64,000 nt of DNA from Muribaculaceae bacterium (GTDB lineage Bacteria > Bacteroidota > Bacteroidia > Bacteroidales > Muribaculaceae). The translations under genes were made by a program, and so were the position numbers. Shown piece after piece: positions 1 through 8,553 of the stretch (its first letter is position 1; each line of letters starts with the position of its first letter). The stretch covers positions 1 to 64,000 of the forward strand of contig VSPD01000008.1 in assembly GCA_009775125.1 (NCBI GenBank). The letters are read 5' to 3'. Below the pieces are notes generated by a model. That model was not told where the DNA came from, did not search any database, and saw only the letters and a program-made list of their open reading frames with translations.

Positions 1-1
1 A

Positions 2-15
2 CCCCCCCCCCCCCC
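2..15. repeat. C14 homopolymer at the window edge
   Basis: A run of 14 C at the left edge, followed by C-rich low-complexity sequence to about position 65. From there to 140 I see no gene and no clear signal. The run is longer than the G/C tracts of the polysaccharide locus. On the minus strand an ATG near position 67 opens a short Gly/Arg-rich frame that runs off the window, so the tract may lie in or beside a gene outside the window; this cannot be decided here. Confidence 0.7.
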
Positions 16-140
16 AAAAACCCTCCAACACCCCCCTCGCCTCCCTGATGCTCTCCGCCGCCCCATAATTCCAGATAATACAAAAATAAAAAAAACGGGC
101 CACATCCCCCGGGGTTGGCGACCTTTTTAAATTTAAACAT

Positions 141-172
141 TTTGCATATGTAGAATATAATTTATAAATTTG
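141..172 (+). promoter_or_regulatory. Bacteroidetes-type promoter (TTTG-20-TAAATTTG)
   Basis: TTTG at 141-144 and TAAATTTG at 165-172 are separated by exactly 20 bp, the arrangement known for the Bacteroidetes housekeeping sigma factor. Transcription would start near 178. It drives the structured RNA region and probably the lipoprotein genes that follow. Confidence 0.75.
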
Positions 173-177
173 CATCT

Positions 178-410
178 GAAATGCTCAGAGGAGCAATATA
201 TTTATAAAGCGTTTTTTGCTTTTACCTTTCACGGAAATCGCCAAATTTCATTACTCTGAAGGTTGAAGCAGTCCAAAAGCGTTCATGTAGTCGTATATCC
301 ACCCGCCTTTTCATAAAGGAGGGAAATAATGGTATCCGATAAGGCGTGGTCGTGGACTGTTTATTTCAGAGTAGGCGTTTGGCGATGCCCCGTGAAGATA
401 AACAGAACAT
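178..410 (+). ncRNA. Candidate long-hairpin structured RNA (6S-like or structured leader)
   Basis: Downstream of a strong promoter lies about 230 nt with no good reading frame but extensive self-complementarity. The left strand at about 229-275 (TTCACGG, ATCGCCAAA, TACTCTGAA and AGTCCA blocks) pairs in order with the right strand at about 353-396 (TGGACT, TTCAGAGTA, TTTGGCGAT, CCGTGAA), interrupted by small asymmetric bulges. Inside is an apical hairpin at 306-319 (CCTTT and AAAGG). A long rod with internal bulges and an apical stem is the overall shape of 6S RNA, and a Bacteroidetes 6S family is known. I cannot match it to a covariance model by eye, so a structured 5' leader of the lipoprotein genes is the main alternative. 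Confidence 0.45.
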
Positions 411-466
411 CGTCCCACGCTTTTCATATTTAACTCAATTGCATTAGAGGGGATGAATAATGCCAT

Positions 467-1372
467 GTGAATTTCATGAATCAATTAATTAATTTATTAT
501 GTGCCGGGGCATCCTTGCTGCTTGTGAGTTGCGGCACCTCAGGGAATCTATCTGTCCCGAGAGTAATTTATCAGTCAATCCGCACGGAGTATGCTCAACC
601 TGCCGTCATCCCAGAGAATGCTCAAATCGCAGTCACCTATCTATTCAATGAACGGGGAGAAATGCAGCCCATCGTAAATAATCTCACAGGGGATGTGATG
701 ATTATCGACCAAACCAAATCGTTCGTTATTATGCCCGACGGCTCATCGATTTCCTATTATGACCCGACAGTCATATCGGAGGCAACAGGCAACTTCAACT
801 CACAAACCGGCAGCGAGACACTCAATCTCGGGGCTATTACCGATGCTCTCGGAGTAAATGGCAGAATCGGGTCATTGGCCCGGGGAGTAAACATTGGTTC
901 ATCCACAACCAATGGAACATTTTATTCTAAAACCGTGACTCGCACCGACCAACCAATGGTAACCATTGGGCCAAAGGGCATGATTGCCATGTCGAAAGCA
1001 TTCCGTGTAGCAGGAGTTGGCATAAACGCACATGATAATAATTATGTCGATATTCCATTTTCCAAGGCAAGCAACCGATTCAGTTGCTGTATATACTATT
1101 CAGCCGATGAAGGCGCCACATATCAAAAATTAGTTACAAACTTTTACGTAAGCTCCAATATATCCAAGAATACGGCAGACGGCCGTATTGGCAGAGCTTT
1201 TACATCAATTTACAAGGAGAAACCCGACGCCTTAGTGGAGAATCTGTTTATGTTTTTGATTCCAAATAACATCAGCACAAACGAATCGGAATCCTCCTGG
1301 GATAACTCTCTTATTCAACACTCTAATATTTATGATAATTACCTGAAAGGTATACTCATTGATTTCCAATAA
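467..1372 (+). CDS. Putative lipoprotein of unknown function
   Basis: A 301-residue protein with a short N-terminal hydrophobic segment ending in the lipobox LLVSC (Cys about residue 22), so it should be exported and lipidated. An alternative start is the second Met, three codons in. I do not recognise the mature domain. It is polar and beta-rich in appearance, with a segment around residues 115-160 rich in Gly, Ser, Thr and Asn. The next gene, also a lipoprotein, begins 9 bp after the stop, so the two are probably an operon whose products act together in the envelope. Transcription probably comes from the promoter at 141-172 through the structured RNA region. Confidence 0.75.
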   Translation: MNFMNQLINLLCAGASLLLVSCGTSGNLSVPRVIYQSIRTEYAQPAVIPENAQIAVTYLFNERGEMQPIVNNLTGDVMIIDQTKSFVIMPDGSSISYYDPTVISEATGNFNSQTGSETLNLGAITDALGVNGRIGSLARGVNIGSSTTNGTFYSKTVTRTDQPMVTIGPKGMIAMSKAFRVAGVGINAHDNNYVDIPFSKASNRFSCCIYYSADEGATYQKLVTNFYVSSNISKNTADGRIGRAFTSIYKEKPDALVENLFMFLIPNNISTNESESSWDNSLIQHSNIYDNYLKGILIDFQ

Positions 1373-1381
1373 ATTGCAAAT

Positions 1382-2368
1382 ATGAAACTTATCATAATAC
1401 TGTGCGCAGCTCTTGCGATGGTGTCTTGCACAACCACAGAAAAATTTACACTAAATGTGCCTCGCAATGCGACCGTAATATGTCCGTCGCCTCAAAATAA
1501 AGTGTTGGGGGTGGCGCATAACTCGGGAAATGTAGTAATAGAGTGTCCTTCTGAATGGTATCTGGGATATGTCTACGTTCAACAAGAAGGCAGCGACACG
1601 AAAATACCGATGGGCATAGATTTCGAGAGATGCAATCATACAGGAACAAAGATAGCCCGTGGAGCCGGGTACGCATTGACCGGTATCGGTACAGGTGCAG
1701 TTATCATTGGCACCGTAGTTGGAGCATTAGGCACAGAAACCGGATGGGTAATTGCCGGAGGTGGATTAGCCTTGGACGCTATTGGTCTTGGTGTTGGGTG
1801 GCCGGCCGATGGCAGGATATCTCAGACTGCATATGACTACAATTTTAAGTATTCTAAGTATCAGAATATCGATATTCCAACGCTTTCACCGACCCTTCTT
1901 CATCCGAATCCATCGCGTGAGGATAAAGGAAAAAAAGAAGAGCCCAAACAAACTTTGCGTAAGAAAGCGACATCGGGCAAGAATAGTGAAAGTGCTACTG
2001 CGTCTAAGGTTAGCAAAAGCCGAACAGACTATGGCAAGCGTATCGAAGGTGTTTATGAAGGCTCCGGATCTCTGAAACTAAATGGGCGCAGCGAGGAGAT
2101 TTATGACGAAATAATTGTAAAGATCAAACGCATAGACAAAAATCATGTACTGGTCAGTGTGATTGAAGGGGAGGAGGAATATTTCGACGCTCCGCTTCGC
2201 TACACAATAAAAAATACATCCAAAGGCTACAAGCTCACAATAGAAAAAATGCCAAATTCTACAATTTCAATATCGAAAAAAGGAGAATTGAAGTTTGAAC
2301 ACAAGGATGTATATATCGAAGACCGGAAATATGCCCTTCTGATTTCTGCACAAAAACAAAAAGATTGA
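1382..2368 (+). CDS. Putative lipoprotein with glycine-rich segment and C-terminal beta domain
   Basis: A 328-residue protein starting with a classic lipoprotein signal (MVSC, Cys about residue 16). Residues about 95-145 form a Gly/Ala/Val-rich hydrophobic stretch that could sit in or against a membrane. A charged, Lys/Glu/Ser-rich linker follows (about 180-215), then a C-terminal domain of about 110 residues with alternating strands, similar in outline to small calycin-like beta barrels. The function is unknown. It is co-directional with and 9 bp from the preceding lipoprotein gene and is followed by a strong terminator at 2403-2434. Confidence 0.75.
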   Translation: MKLIIILCAALAMVSCTTTEKFTLNVPRNATVICPSPQNKVLGVAHNSGNVVIECPSEWYLGYVYVQQEGSDTKIPMGIDFERCNHTGTKIARGAGYALTGIGTGAVIIGTVVGALGTETGWVIAGGGLALDAIGLGVGWPADGRISQTAYDYNFKYSKYQNIDIPTLSPTLLHPNPSREDKGKKEEPKQTLRKKATSGKNSESATASKVSKSRTDYGKRIEGVYEGSGSLKLNGRSEEIYDEIIVKIKRIDKNHVLVSVIEGEEEYFDAPLRYTIKNTSKGYKLTIEKMPNSTISISKKGELKFEHKDVYIEDRKYALLISAQKQKD

Positions 2369-2402
2369 TACCCTAATCCGGCCGATATGTTGCAGTAATA
2401 CC

Positions 2403-2434
2403 AAAAGCCCGAGGCCAAATGGCCTCGGGCTTTT
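2403..2434. terminator. Bidirectional intrinsic terminator
   Basis: Perfect 14-bp stem AAAAGCCCGAGGCC / GGCCTCGGGCTTTT with loop AAAT. The A and T ends provide a U-run in either direction. It separates the plus-strand lipoprotein pair from the converging glycogen operon. Confidence 0.9.
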
Positions 2435-2444
2435 ATGTTGGCTT

Positions 2445-2470
2445 CACAATCCGGAGGATTGTGTTCCTAA
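2445..2470. repeat. Short palindromic intergenic repeat (CACAATCC-GGA type)
   Basis: CACAATCC GGA GGATTGTG followed by TTCCTAA. It belongs to a family of small palindromes also found at 10317-10342, 13031-13089 and 31054-31082, all intergenic and all ending in or beginning with the GTTCCTA / TAGGAAC motif. Confidence 0.7.
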
Positions 2471-2474
2471 TGCG

Positions 2475-3881
2475 TTATTTCTTGGCTTCGGCTTTTTTGC
2501 GGGTTGCTTTTGCCTTGGGCTTTTCTGCTTTGTCGGCAGGCTTATCGGCGGCTTTTTCGCGGAGCGCGTGTTCGATGTTGTATTGCTCGGCGTTCTTGCG
2601 CTGTGTGTTGAGCTCTTTTTGGAGAGTTTCAATCTCGCGGGCCTGGTTGCGGATTGTGGTGAGAAGCGAGTTAAGTTCCTCATTTTCAATCGACATGGGA
2701 TACTGTTCCTCGACGCGCACGATAAAGTCTGAAAGGGCGTTCATATAGTTGGTGAAAGCCTGGAACGGAGTCTCATACGGGCTGAACATTGAGTGCACGG
2801 CACCGTCGGCGAAGTGCTTGGTCGACATGTAGTAGAAATTGTCGGCCCCTTGGAGGTACCACCAGTCCTGTTTCAAACGACGGTCGTCGCACAAGCGGAC
2901 ACGTTCGGCCACTGAGTAGAGCTTGCGGAAGGCCTCGTTCTGCAATTTGTTGCCGAGCCATGCCGAGGTGTCGCGTGCTTCGTCGGCGCCGGAAATGGGG
3001 TGCATCACGCTGAGCGAGTCCACAGCTTTGAGCTTGGTGACGGCTTCGGTGGGGGTCCAGAATTCCACGCCGCGCTCTTCGGCAAAGCGGGGAAGAGCTT
3101 CGAGGAATTGGAAGATGCCGGTCTCGGCCGGTTGCTGGCCGCCGAATGTTTCGAGGTTGAGCCAGAGGTTTACGATTTGCTCGTCGGCCGGAGTCTGTGC
3201 AATCCAGTCGATGTATTTGTCGGCGGTGAGGGGGAACGCAGCCCACGACGTGTCGGAGAAACGGGCGGCTATGTCCTCGCTGAGCTTGGCATTGCGAAGA
3301 AGGATTTTGAGCTTGGGAGCGGAAGCGGCGGAATATACATAGTTGGGCGATTTCCAACCGAGGATATGTTTTGCGCCTTCGGTCATCACGCCCTTGTAGC
3401 CCATGGCCACGATCTGGGGAGCGATTTCGTCGGAGTAGATAAGCTCGGTGTTGCGGAGCACTTTGGTCTTCACGCCAAACAGCTGCTGGATTTTTTCAGA
3501 GTGGAACTTGACTTGTTCGGCAAATTCCTCGGGGTCGGTGAGCGATGCGAGCGAGCGGGCATAAGGCATGGCCACAAATTCCACCTTGCCGGTAGCGGCG
3601 AGCTGACGCAGCAGGTCGATAAATTCGGGCACATATTGCTCGAGTTGCTCGATGGCTACGCCGGAGATGGAAATGGAGAAGCGGAACTTGCCTTTGGTAT
3701 CCTCCACCATCTTCAAGAGGGTGCGGGCGGCGGGGATGTAGCTGCGCTCGGCTATGCGGGCGATGATGTCGTCGTTGAGGAAATCATCGTAATAGTAATG
3801 GTCGTTGCCGATGTCGAAAAAAGTGTATCGTTTAAGACGTACCGGCTGATGTATTTCGAAGTTGAAACAGATTGCTTTCAT
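2475..3881 (-). CDS. Glycoside hydrolase family 57 (alpha-amylase-like) protein
   Basis: A 468-residue cytoplasmic protein beginning MKAICFNFEIHQPVR. The HQP motif near the N-terminus is the hallmark of GH57 (4-alpha-glucanotransferase, amylase or branching-type enzymes acting on alpha-1,4-glucans). The catalytic barrel covers roughly residues 1-300 (conserved stretch around 165, TELIYSDE), followed by a helical region. After a heptad-like helix near 400-440 the protein ends in a Lys/Ala/Pro tail (about 445-468) that is low complexity and unlikely to be catalytic. It is last in an operon with a GT (3903-5165) and a debranching enzyme (5174-7138), a linkage typical of Bacteroidales glycogen metabolism. 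Exact specificity cannot be read from sequence. Confidence 0.9.
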   Translation of the reverse strand: MKAICFNFEIHQPVRLKRYTFFDIGNDHYYYDDFLNDDIIARIAERSYIPAARTLLKMVEDTKGKFRFSISISGVAIEQLEQYVPEFIDLLRQLAATGKVEFVAMPYARSLASLTDPEEFAEQVKFHSEKIQQLFGVKTKVLRNTELIYSDEIAPQIVAMGYKGVMTEGAKHILGWKSPNYVYSAASAPKLKILLRNAKLSEDIAARFSDTSWAAFPLTADKYIDWIAQTPADEQIVNLWLNLETFGGQQPAETGIFQFLEALPRFAEERGVEFWTPTEAVTKLKAVDSLSVMHPISGADEARDTSAWLGNKLQNEAFRKLYSVAERVRLCDDRRLKQDWWYLQGADNFYYMSTKHFADGAVHSMFSPYETPFQAFTNYMNALSDFIVRVEEQYPMSIENEELNSLLTTIRNQAREIETLQKELNTQRKNAEQYNIEHALREKAADKPADKAEKPKAKATRKKAEAKK

Positions 3882-3902
3882 TGGTTTTAGTTTTTTAGTG
3901 CC

Positions 3903-5165
3903 TTAGTAGTTGGCTAACACCTTATTATAAATGTCTATCACTTTTTGGCCGGCCTTGTCCCATGTAATTTGCGCCACTTCGGCCAGGCCGTCCTCGCGCA
4001 GGGTCTCGTACATGGCGGGATAAGACACGATTGAGTGGATAGCGTCGGCCATTGCGTCGATATCCCAATAGTCGGTCTTGATCACATTGTTGAGGATTTC
4101 GGCACAGCCCGACTGTTTGGAGATGATCGAGGGCACGCCCATCTGCATGGCTTCGAGCGGCGAGATGCCGAACGGCTCGGACACCGATGGCATGATATAT
4201 ACGTCGGATGCTTTCAGCATCTCGTACACCTGCTTGCCTTTCTGGAAACCGGGGAAATGGAATCTGTCGGCGATTCCGCGCTCGGCGGCGAGAAGAATCA
4301 TCTTATCCATCATGTCGCCGGAGCCTGCCATGACAAAGCGCACGTTATGGTTATTTTTCAACACTTTTGCGGCGGCTTCCACGAAATATTCGGGGCCTTT
4401 CTGCATGGTGATTCGGCCAAGGAATGTTACAACCTTTTCCTTGGGCTTGTTCACTTCCACGTTGAGCAGGTCTTCGGAAAGAGGCACCACGGCGTTGTGC
4501 ACGGTGGTTACTTTTGCCGGGTCTATGCCGTATTTGTCGATTACGGTCTGGCGTGTGAGGTTAGACACGGTGATGATGTGGTCGGCGTTAATCATGCCGT
4601 CGCGCTCGATTGCAAACACCGTGGGGTTGACATTGCCGCGCGAGCGGTCGTAATCGGTGGCGTGCACGTGTATCACCAGGGGCTTGCCCGTCACCATCTT
4701 TGCATGGATACCGGCGGGATATGTGAGCCAGTCGTGAGCGTGGATTATGTCGAAGTCGATTGTGCGGGCAATCACGCCGGCTGTAATCGAATAGTTGTTG
4801 ATTTCCTCCTGGAGATTGTCGGGATAGCGGCCGGAGAACTCTATGCAACCGAGGTCGTTGGTGCGCATATAGTTGAAGTCGGCGTATATATGGTCGCGCA
4901 GGCGGAAATACAGGTCGGGGTCCATGACCTTGCCGATGCGCTGCTCCACGTAGTCGCGGTTGACGTCGCGCCAGCATATAGGCACTTGCGATGTGCCGAT
5001 TATCTTGGCAAATGAGCGGTCTTCATCGCCAAATGGTTTAGGTATCACGAAGGTTATATCCATGCCTCCACATTCCCACATGCCTTTGGTCAGGCCGTAA
5101 GAGGCCGTGCCGAGGCCGCCGAGGATGTGAGGGGGAAATTCCCATCCGAACATTAATGCTTTCAT
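3903..5165 (-). CDS. Glycogen-synthase-like glycosyltransferase (GT-B)
   Basis: A 420-residue GT-B fold enzyme. The N-terminus MKALMFGWEFPPHILGGLG matches starch/glycogen-synthase-like and GT4 enzymes, with the GGLG loop that contacts the donor phosphates. The C-terminal half has the expected donor-binding sequence (VSEPFGISPLEAMQMG, about residue 330) with the E-x7-E pattern. Flanked at 8 and 21 bp by debranching-enzyme and GH57 genes, it most likely extends alpha-1,4-glucan chains using a nucleotide-glucose donor. A GT4 acting on another cytoplasmic substrate is less likely given the neighbours. Confidence 0.85.
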   Translation of the reverse strand: MKALMFGWEFPPHILGGLGTASYGLTKGMWECGGMDITFVIPKPFGDEDRSFAKIIGTSQVPICWRDVNRDYVEQRIGKVMDPDLYFRLRDHIYADFNYMRTNDLGCIEFSGRYPDNLQEEINNYSITAGVIARTIDFDIIHAHDWLTYPAGIHAKMVTGKPLVIHVHATDYDRSRGNVNPTVFAIERDGMINADHIITVSNLTRQTVIDKYGIDPAKVTTVHNAVVPLSEDLLNVEVNKPKEKVVTFLGRITMQKGPEYFVEAAAKVLKNNHNVRFVMAGSGDMMDKMILLAAERGIADRFHFPGFQKGKQVYEMLKASDVYIMPSVSEPFGISPLEAMQMGVPSIISKQSGCAEILNNVIKTDYWDIDAMADAIHSIVSYPAMYETLREDGLAEVAQITWDKAGQKVIDIYNKVLANY

Positions 5166-5173
5166 GTCGCGTT

Positions 5174-7138
5174 TCAGGTATTAGGAGTTAGGGCTGCATT
5201 GAGACGTTTGATTGTGCGTGTGGCGCGGAGGACCTCTGCCACGTTTGTGGCGTGGGATATGGCGCCGCGGCCTGTGTATGGCGGGTTGCCGTCGTAGAGC
5301 TGCGAGAGCGAGCCGATGCAGCCTTCGGTCATCTCGTCTTCGAAGCCTATGAGCATGCGGTCGATGTAACTTACGCCGGAGAGGCCAAACACCTTAATAT
5401 ATGCGTCGGCGTAGAAGCCGATGAGCCACGGACGAGCCGGGCCTTGGTGCAGGGCAAGTTCGCGGTCGACGGGCGAGCCTTGGTAGTTGGGCCGGTAGCC
5501 GTAAGATTTGGGCGAAAGCGTGCGCAAGCCTTTGGGAGTGAGCAGCTCGCGTGTCACTATGTCGAGCACGCCTTTGCGCTGACGGCGGTCGAGCGGCGAA
5601 TAGTCGAGTCCGATGGCCACAGCCATGTTGGGGCGCACCTGCGGGTCGGCATACGAGCCGTTGACATAGTCGTAGAGGTATCCGTAGTCGTTGAGGAATG
5701 TGTCGACAAACGGCTTTTTCATTGCCTCGGCGGCCTCGGCCCAACGGATGCGGCGGTCGGCCATAGCAGGGTCGGCCTCAGCAAGCGATGCCGTGAACAT
5801 CAGGGCGTTGTACCACAGGGCGTTGAACTCTACGAGGTAGCCGGTGCGCGGAATCACGGGCACGCCGTTGAGCATCGAGTTCATCCACGACACGGGAGTC
5901 GACGTGCCGATTGTGGAGAGCAGGTGGGTGTTGGCGTCGACGCGCAGGTTGGGATGGCGGTTGTCGAGGATGTAGTCGGCAATCTCGGCGAGGAAATCCA
6001 TATAGAGCTTGCGCGTGGCATCGTCGCCTTCGGATTTGGCATATTGCTGAATGGCCCATGCCGTCCAGAGCGGAATGTCAGGAAGGTCGATACCGTGGAT
6101 TCGATCGCTCAGCTCGCCTTTTTCCATAAATCGGCGCAGGGCGTCGGCTGCCGTCGCCATTATCTCCTCAAAGTCCTTGCGGTGGTCGATGGCGAGGGTA
6201 AGGCCCGGCAGAGCCATCATGGTGTTGCGCGCAAGAACGACACCCCAGGGATAGCCGGATATTACGAAGTGGCCGTCCTTGGCGGTGAGATAGAATTGCT
6301 TGGCGGCATTTTTGAGGCAGTTGTAGAACGATGTGCGCGGAGTGCGCGACGCTATCTCCTTCTCATACATCTTTGCCAGCGAGCGGGGCGACACCTCGCT
6401 CACGCCTGCCGAGAAGATTATCGACTCGCCCTTCTTGATAGGTATCTCGAAATAGCCGGGCACCCAGAGGTCCTCGGTGTAGGGCACGCCGCGCTCAAGG
6501 TCCTTGACATATTCAATGTTTTTATACCAGTGGGGATCGTCGACCCATTGGGGCTTGCGCGAGAACTGCATGTAGAGCGTGGGGAAACCTTCGTACATAC
6601 ATGTCGCCACGCCGTTGTCGGCCGGCAGGATTTCGCTGTTGAGGGCATCGTTGGCCACACACAGAGAGTTGCTCTCGCGGAAAGCGAGGAACGGCCGGAA
6701 TTGCAGCGTCGTGGCCGAATGGGCCTCCACGAGCGTGTAGCGGATAAGGATACGGTTTTCGTGAGAGATGAAAATCTTCTCCTTGGTCAGTATCACGCCG
6801 CCCACGCGGAATGTGGTGCGGGGCACGCTTTCACAGTCGAACTCACGGATATATTTATGTCCGTTGGGATTGTAGACTCCACCTTGATAGCGGTGCAGCC
6901 CCAGGTTGAAGGGCGCGCCGTGCTGAATCACCGTCTCGTCGAGGCTCGACAGCAGCACATGGGGCTTGTTGCCCATCTCAGGGATAGGCACCACAAAAAG
7001 GCCGTGCTGCTTTCGGGTGTTGCAGCCGGCAAGCGTGGTGCAATGGTAGGCACCCGCTTGGTTTGTGCGCAGCATTTCCTTGGGCAGTGATTGTTCGAGG
7101 TTGATGAGTAGATTCTTATCGAATTTAAGATAACTCAT
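5174..7138 (-). CDS. Glycogen debranching enzyme (amylo-alpha-1,6-glucosidase type)
   Basis: A 654-residue protein with the two-part architecture of bacterial debranching enzymes: an N-terminal beta-rich domain (about 15-230, including the GCNTRKQHGL segment) and a C-terminal (alpha/alpha)6 catalytic domain (about 270-650) with YPWGVVLARNTMMALPGL near residue 300 and the RPNMAVAIGLDYSPL region near 520. It hydrolyses alpha-1,6 branches of glycogen. First gene of the minus-strand operon leading to the GT and GH57 enzyme. I found no clear TAnnTTTG box upstream, although the 289-bp divergent region holds a large palindrome at 7282-7361. Confidence 0.9.
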   Translation of the reverse strand: MSYLKFDKNLLINLEQSLPKEMLRTNQAGAYHCTTLAGCNTRKQHGLFVVPIPEMGNKPHVLLSSLDETVIQHGAPFNLGLHRYQGGVYNPNGHKYIREFDCESVPRTTFRVGGVILTKEKIFISHENRILIRYTLVEAHSATTLQFRPFLAFRESNSLCVANDALNSEILPADNGVATCMYEGFPTLYMQFSRKPQWVDDPHWYKNIEYVKDLERGVPYTEDLWVPGYFEIPIKKGESIIFSAGVSEVSPRSLAKMYEKEIASRTPRTSFYNCLKNAAKQFYLTAKDGHFVISGYPWGVVLARNTMMALPGLTLAIDHRKDFEEIMATAADALRRFMEKGELSDRIHGIDLPDIPLWTAWAIQQYAKSEGDDATRKLYMDFLAEIADYILDNRHPNLRVDANTHLLSTIGTSTPVSWMNSMLNGVPVIPRTGYLVEFNALWYNALMFTASLAEADPAMADRRIRWAEAAEAMKKPFVDTFLNDYGYLYDYVNGSYADPQVRPNMAVAIGLDYSPLDRRQRKGVLDIVTRELLTPKGLRTLSPKSYGYRPNYQGSPVDRELALHQGPARPWLIGFYADAYIKVFGLSGVSYIDRMLIGFEDEMTEGCIGSLSQLYDGNPPYTGRGAISHATNVAEVLRATRTIKRLNAALTPNT

Positions 7139-7281
7139 GAATAATATAGATTTTAGGTTGTTCGATTCACAATGTATTTTTATATGGTAGAGGGAGAGGC
7201 ACTGCTAAGATTTATGCGAATTTAGACATTTAATTTGTATTGGGCAAAAAAAAATAACATTTTTCACAAAAATTTCTTAAC

Positions 7282-7361
7282 GAGGCCGCCGTCAATCGAC
7301 TTCTCTCGGCTTAAATCGATTTATTTCGAAATATTTCGATTTAAATCGGCCGGCGGCCCTC
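7282..7361. promoter_or_regulatory. Large interrupted palindrome in a divergent promoter region
   Basis: Outer GC-rich arms (GAGGCCGCCG and CGGCGGCCCTC, one bulge) enclose an inner AT-rich near-palindrome built from TTAAATCGA and TCGATTTAA around TTTCGAAA. It lies between the divergently transcribed debranching-enzyme gene and the 7428 gene, just upstream of the plus-strand -33 element. It may be an operator or a terminator-like RNA hairpin. Confidence 0.45.
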
Positions 7362-7368
7362 AAAACTT

Positions 7369-7399
7369 TTGCTGAATTGAATTATTATATGTATTTTTG
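7369..7399 (+). promoter_or_regulatory. Bacteroidetes-type promoter for the 7428 gene
   Basis: TTG at 7369-7371 and TATTTTTG at 7392-7399 with 20 bp between. The predicted start is near 7405, which supports translation from the ATG at 7428 rather than from 7377, which would lie upstream of the transcript. Confidence 0.7.
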
Positions 7400-7427
7400 C
7401 GTCAAAATTTTTCATTCGACCTTAAAA

Positions 7428-8459
7428 ATGAAGCGTATCCCGTTACTTCTGGCAGCCCTGCTTATGTGCTCGGCTGCAACGATGGCGCAGGGCCGCAAGA
7501 TGGCTGCCGCAGGCGTCGCTTTCTACAACCTTGAAAACCTGTTCGACACGATTCCGAACAATCCCGAAAACCGCGACGCGGAATTCACACCCGCAGGCTC
7601 GCGCCAGTGGAACGGCGTCAAGTATTGGAACAAAATCCACAACCTTGCCTATGCCATCTCGCAGATGACATCGAAAATCACCCCCATGGGCCCGGCTGTG
7701 CTCGGCGTTTCCGAGATTGAAAACAAATCGGTGCTCGACGACCTTGTGGCCGATCCGCAGATAGCGGCGTGGAACCTGCAAGTGGTGCACCACGACTCGC
7801 CCGATGCCCGTGGCGTCGACGTAGGCCTGCTCTACAACCCCAAATATTTCTTCCTTGAAAATGTAACCAACCACCGCCTCACGGCAGTGAAATTCCGCAC
7901 ACGCGACCAAATGTGTGTCGTTGGCCGCCTCTTGGGCGAGCCTATGGCGTTTATCGTCAACCACTGGCCTTCGCGTCTTGGCGGACAGGAAAAATCGTCG
8001 CCCTCGCGCGAGGCAGCGGCCGCCCTCTCCAAGGCTATCGCCGACTCGCTCTGGGCCATCAACCCCGACATGGGCGTGATAATAATGGGCGACCTCAACG
8101 ACGACCCGATGGATAAATCGTGCGCCAAGGTGCTCGGAGCCAAAAAGAAAAAAGACGGCGTGGACGCTCACGGCTTCTTCAACCCCTGGTGGTCGATGCT
8201 CGACAAAGGCATCGGCACCCTCGCCTACAAATCGTCGTGGAACCTCTTCGACCAGATTATCCTCTCCGGCAACCTCGTCAACACCCCCGACGACCGCTGG
8301 CATTTCCTCCGCGCCGAAGTGTTCAACCGCGAGTTCCTTAAAGACACCGAAGGCAACCGCCAGGGCTATCCTCGCCGCACATTCTCGGCCGGCATGTACC
8401 TCAACGGCTATTCCGACCACTTCCCTACCGAGGTATTCCTCGTAAAAACCGTAAAGTAA
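7428..8459 (+). CDS. Secreted endonuclease/exonuclease/phosphatase-fold protein
   Basis: I place the start at 7428 (MKRIPLLLAALLM) because it gives a clean signal peptide ending near MAQ and because the promoter -7 box at 7392-7399 would otherwise lie inside the gene. The 343-residue product has the full EEP-superfamily motif set: VSEIENKS (metal-binding Glu), NHWPSRLGG (catalytic His region), MGDLNDDP (Asp/Asn pair) and a C-terminal SDHFPTEV. Members cleave phosphodiesters in nucleic acids, lipids or inositol phosphates. With its signal peptide this one acts in the periplasm or outside, possibly as a nuclease scavenging phosphate or nucleotides. Its substrate cannot be told from sequence. 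It is monocistronic, ending at the terminator at 8472. Confidence 0.85.
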   Translation: MKRIPLLLAALLMCSAATMAQGRKMAAAGVAFYNLENLFDTIPNNPENRDAEFTPAGSRQWNGVKYWNKIHNLAYAISQMTSKITPMGPAVLGVSEIENKSVLDDLVADPQIAAWNLQVVHHDSPDARGVDVGLLYNPKYFFLENVTNHRLTAVKFRTRDQMCVVGRLLGEPMAFIVNHWPSRLGGQEKSSPSREAAAALSKAIADSLWAINPDMGVIIMGDLNDDPMDKSCAKVLGAKKKKDGVDAHGFFNPWWSMLDKGIGTLAYKSSWNLFDQIILSGNLVNTPDDRWHFLRAEVFNREFLKDTEGNRQGYPRRTFSAGMYLNGYSDHFPTEVFLVKTVK

Positions 8460-8471
8460 TATTAAATAATG

Positions 8472-8512
8472 TTAAGCGCGGGGAATCTTACACCCTGCGC
8501 TTAGCATTTTTT
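8472..8512 (+). terminator. Intrinsic terminator after the EEP gene
   Basis: Arms TTAAGCGC and GCGCTTAG around a short spacer, followed by CATTTTTT. Confidence 0.8.
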
Positions 8513-8514
8513 CG

Positions 8515-8522
8515 TATTTTTG
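8515..8522 (+). promoter_or_regulatory. TATTTTTG -7 element for the 8554 gene
   Basis: TATTTTTG lies 31 bp before the start codon, immediately after the upstream terminator. No good TTG lies 19-21 bp upstream, so it is only a half-match. Confidence 0.5.
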
Positions 8523-8553
8523 CAATAATTTCATTAACTAATAAATCTTATTT

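Noticed and set aside
4035..7090. Long plus-strand frames opposite the glycogen genes (326 and 612 codons)
   Set aside because: Shadows of GC-rich codon use on the minus strand. Their sequences are low-complexity His/Val/Gly-rich and match no family, while the minus-strand proteins carry full motifs.
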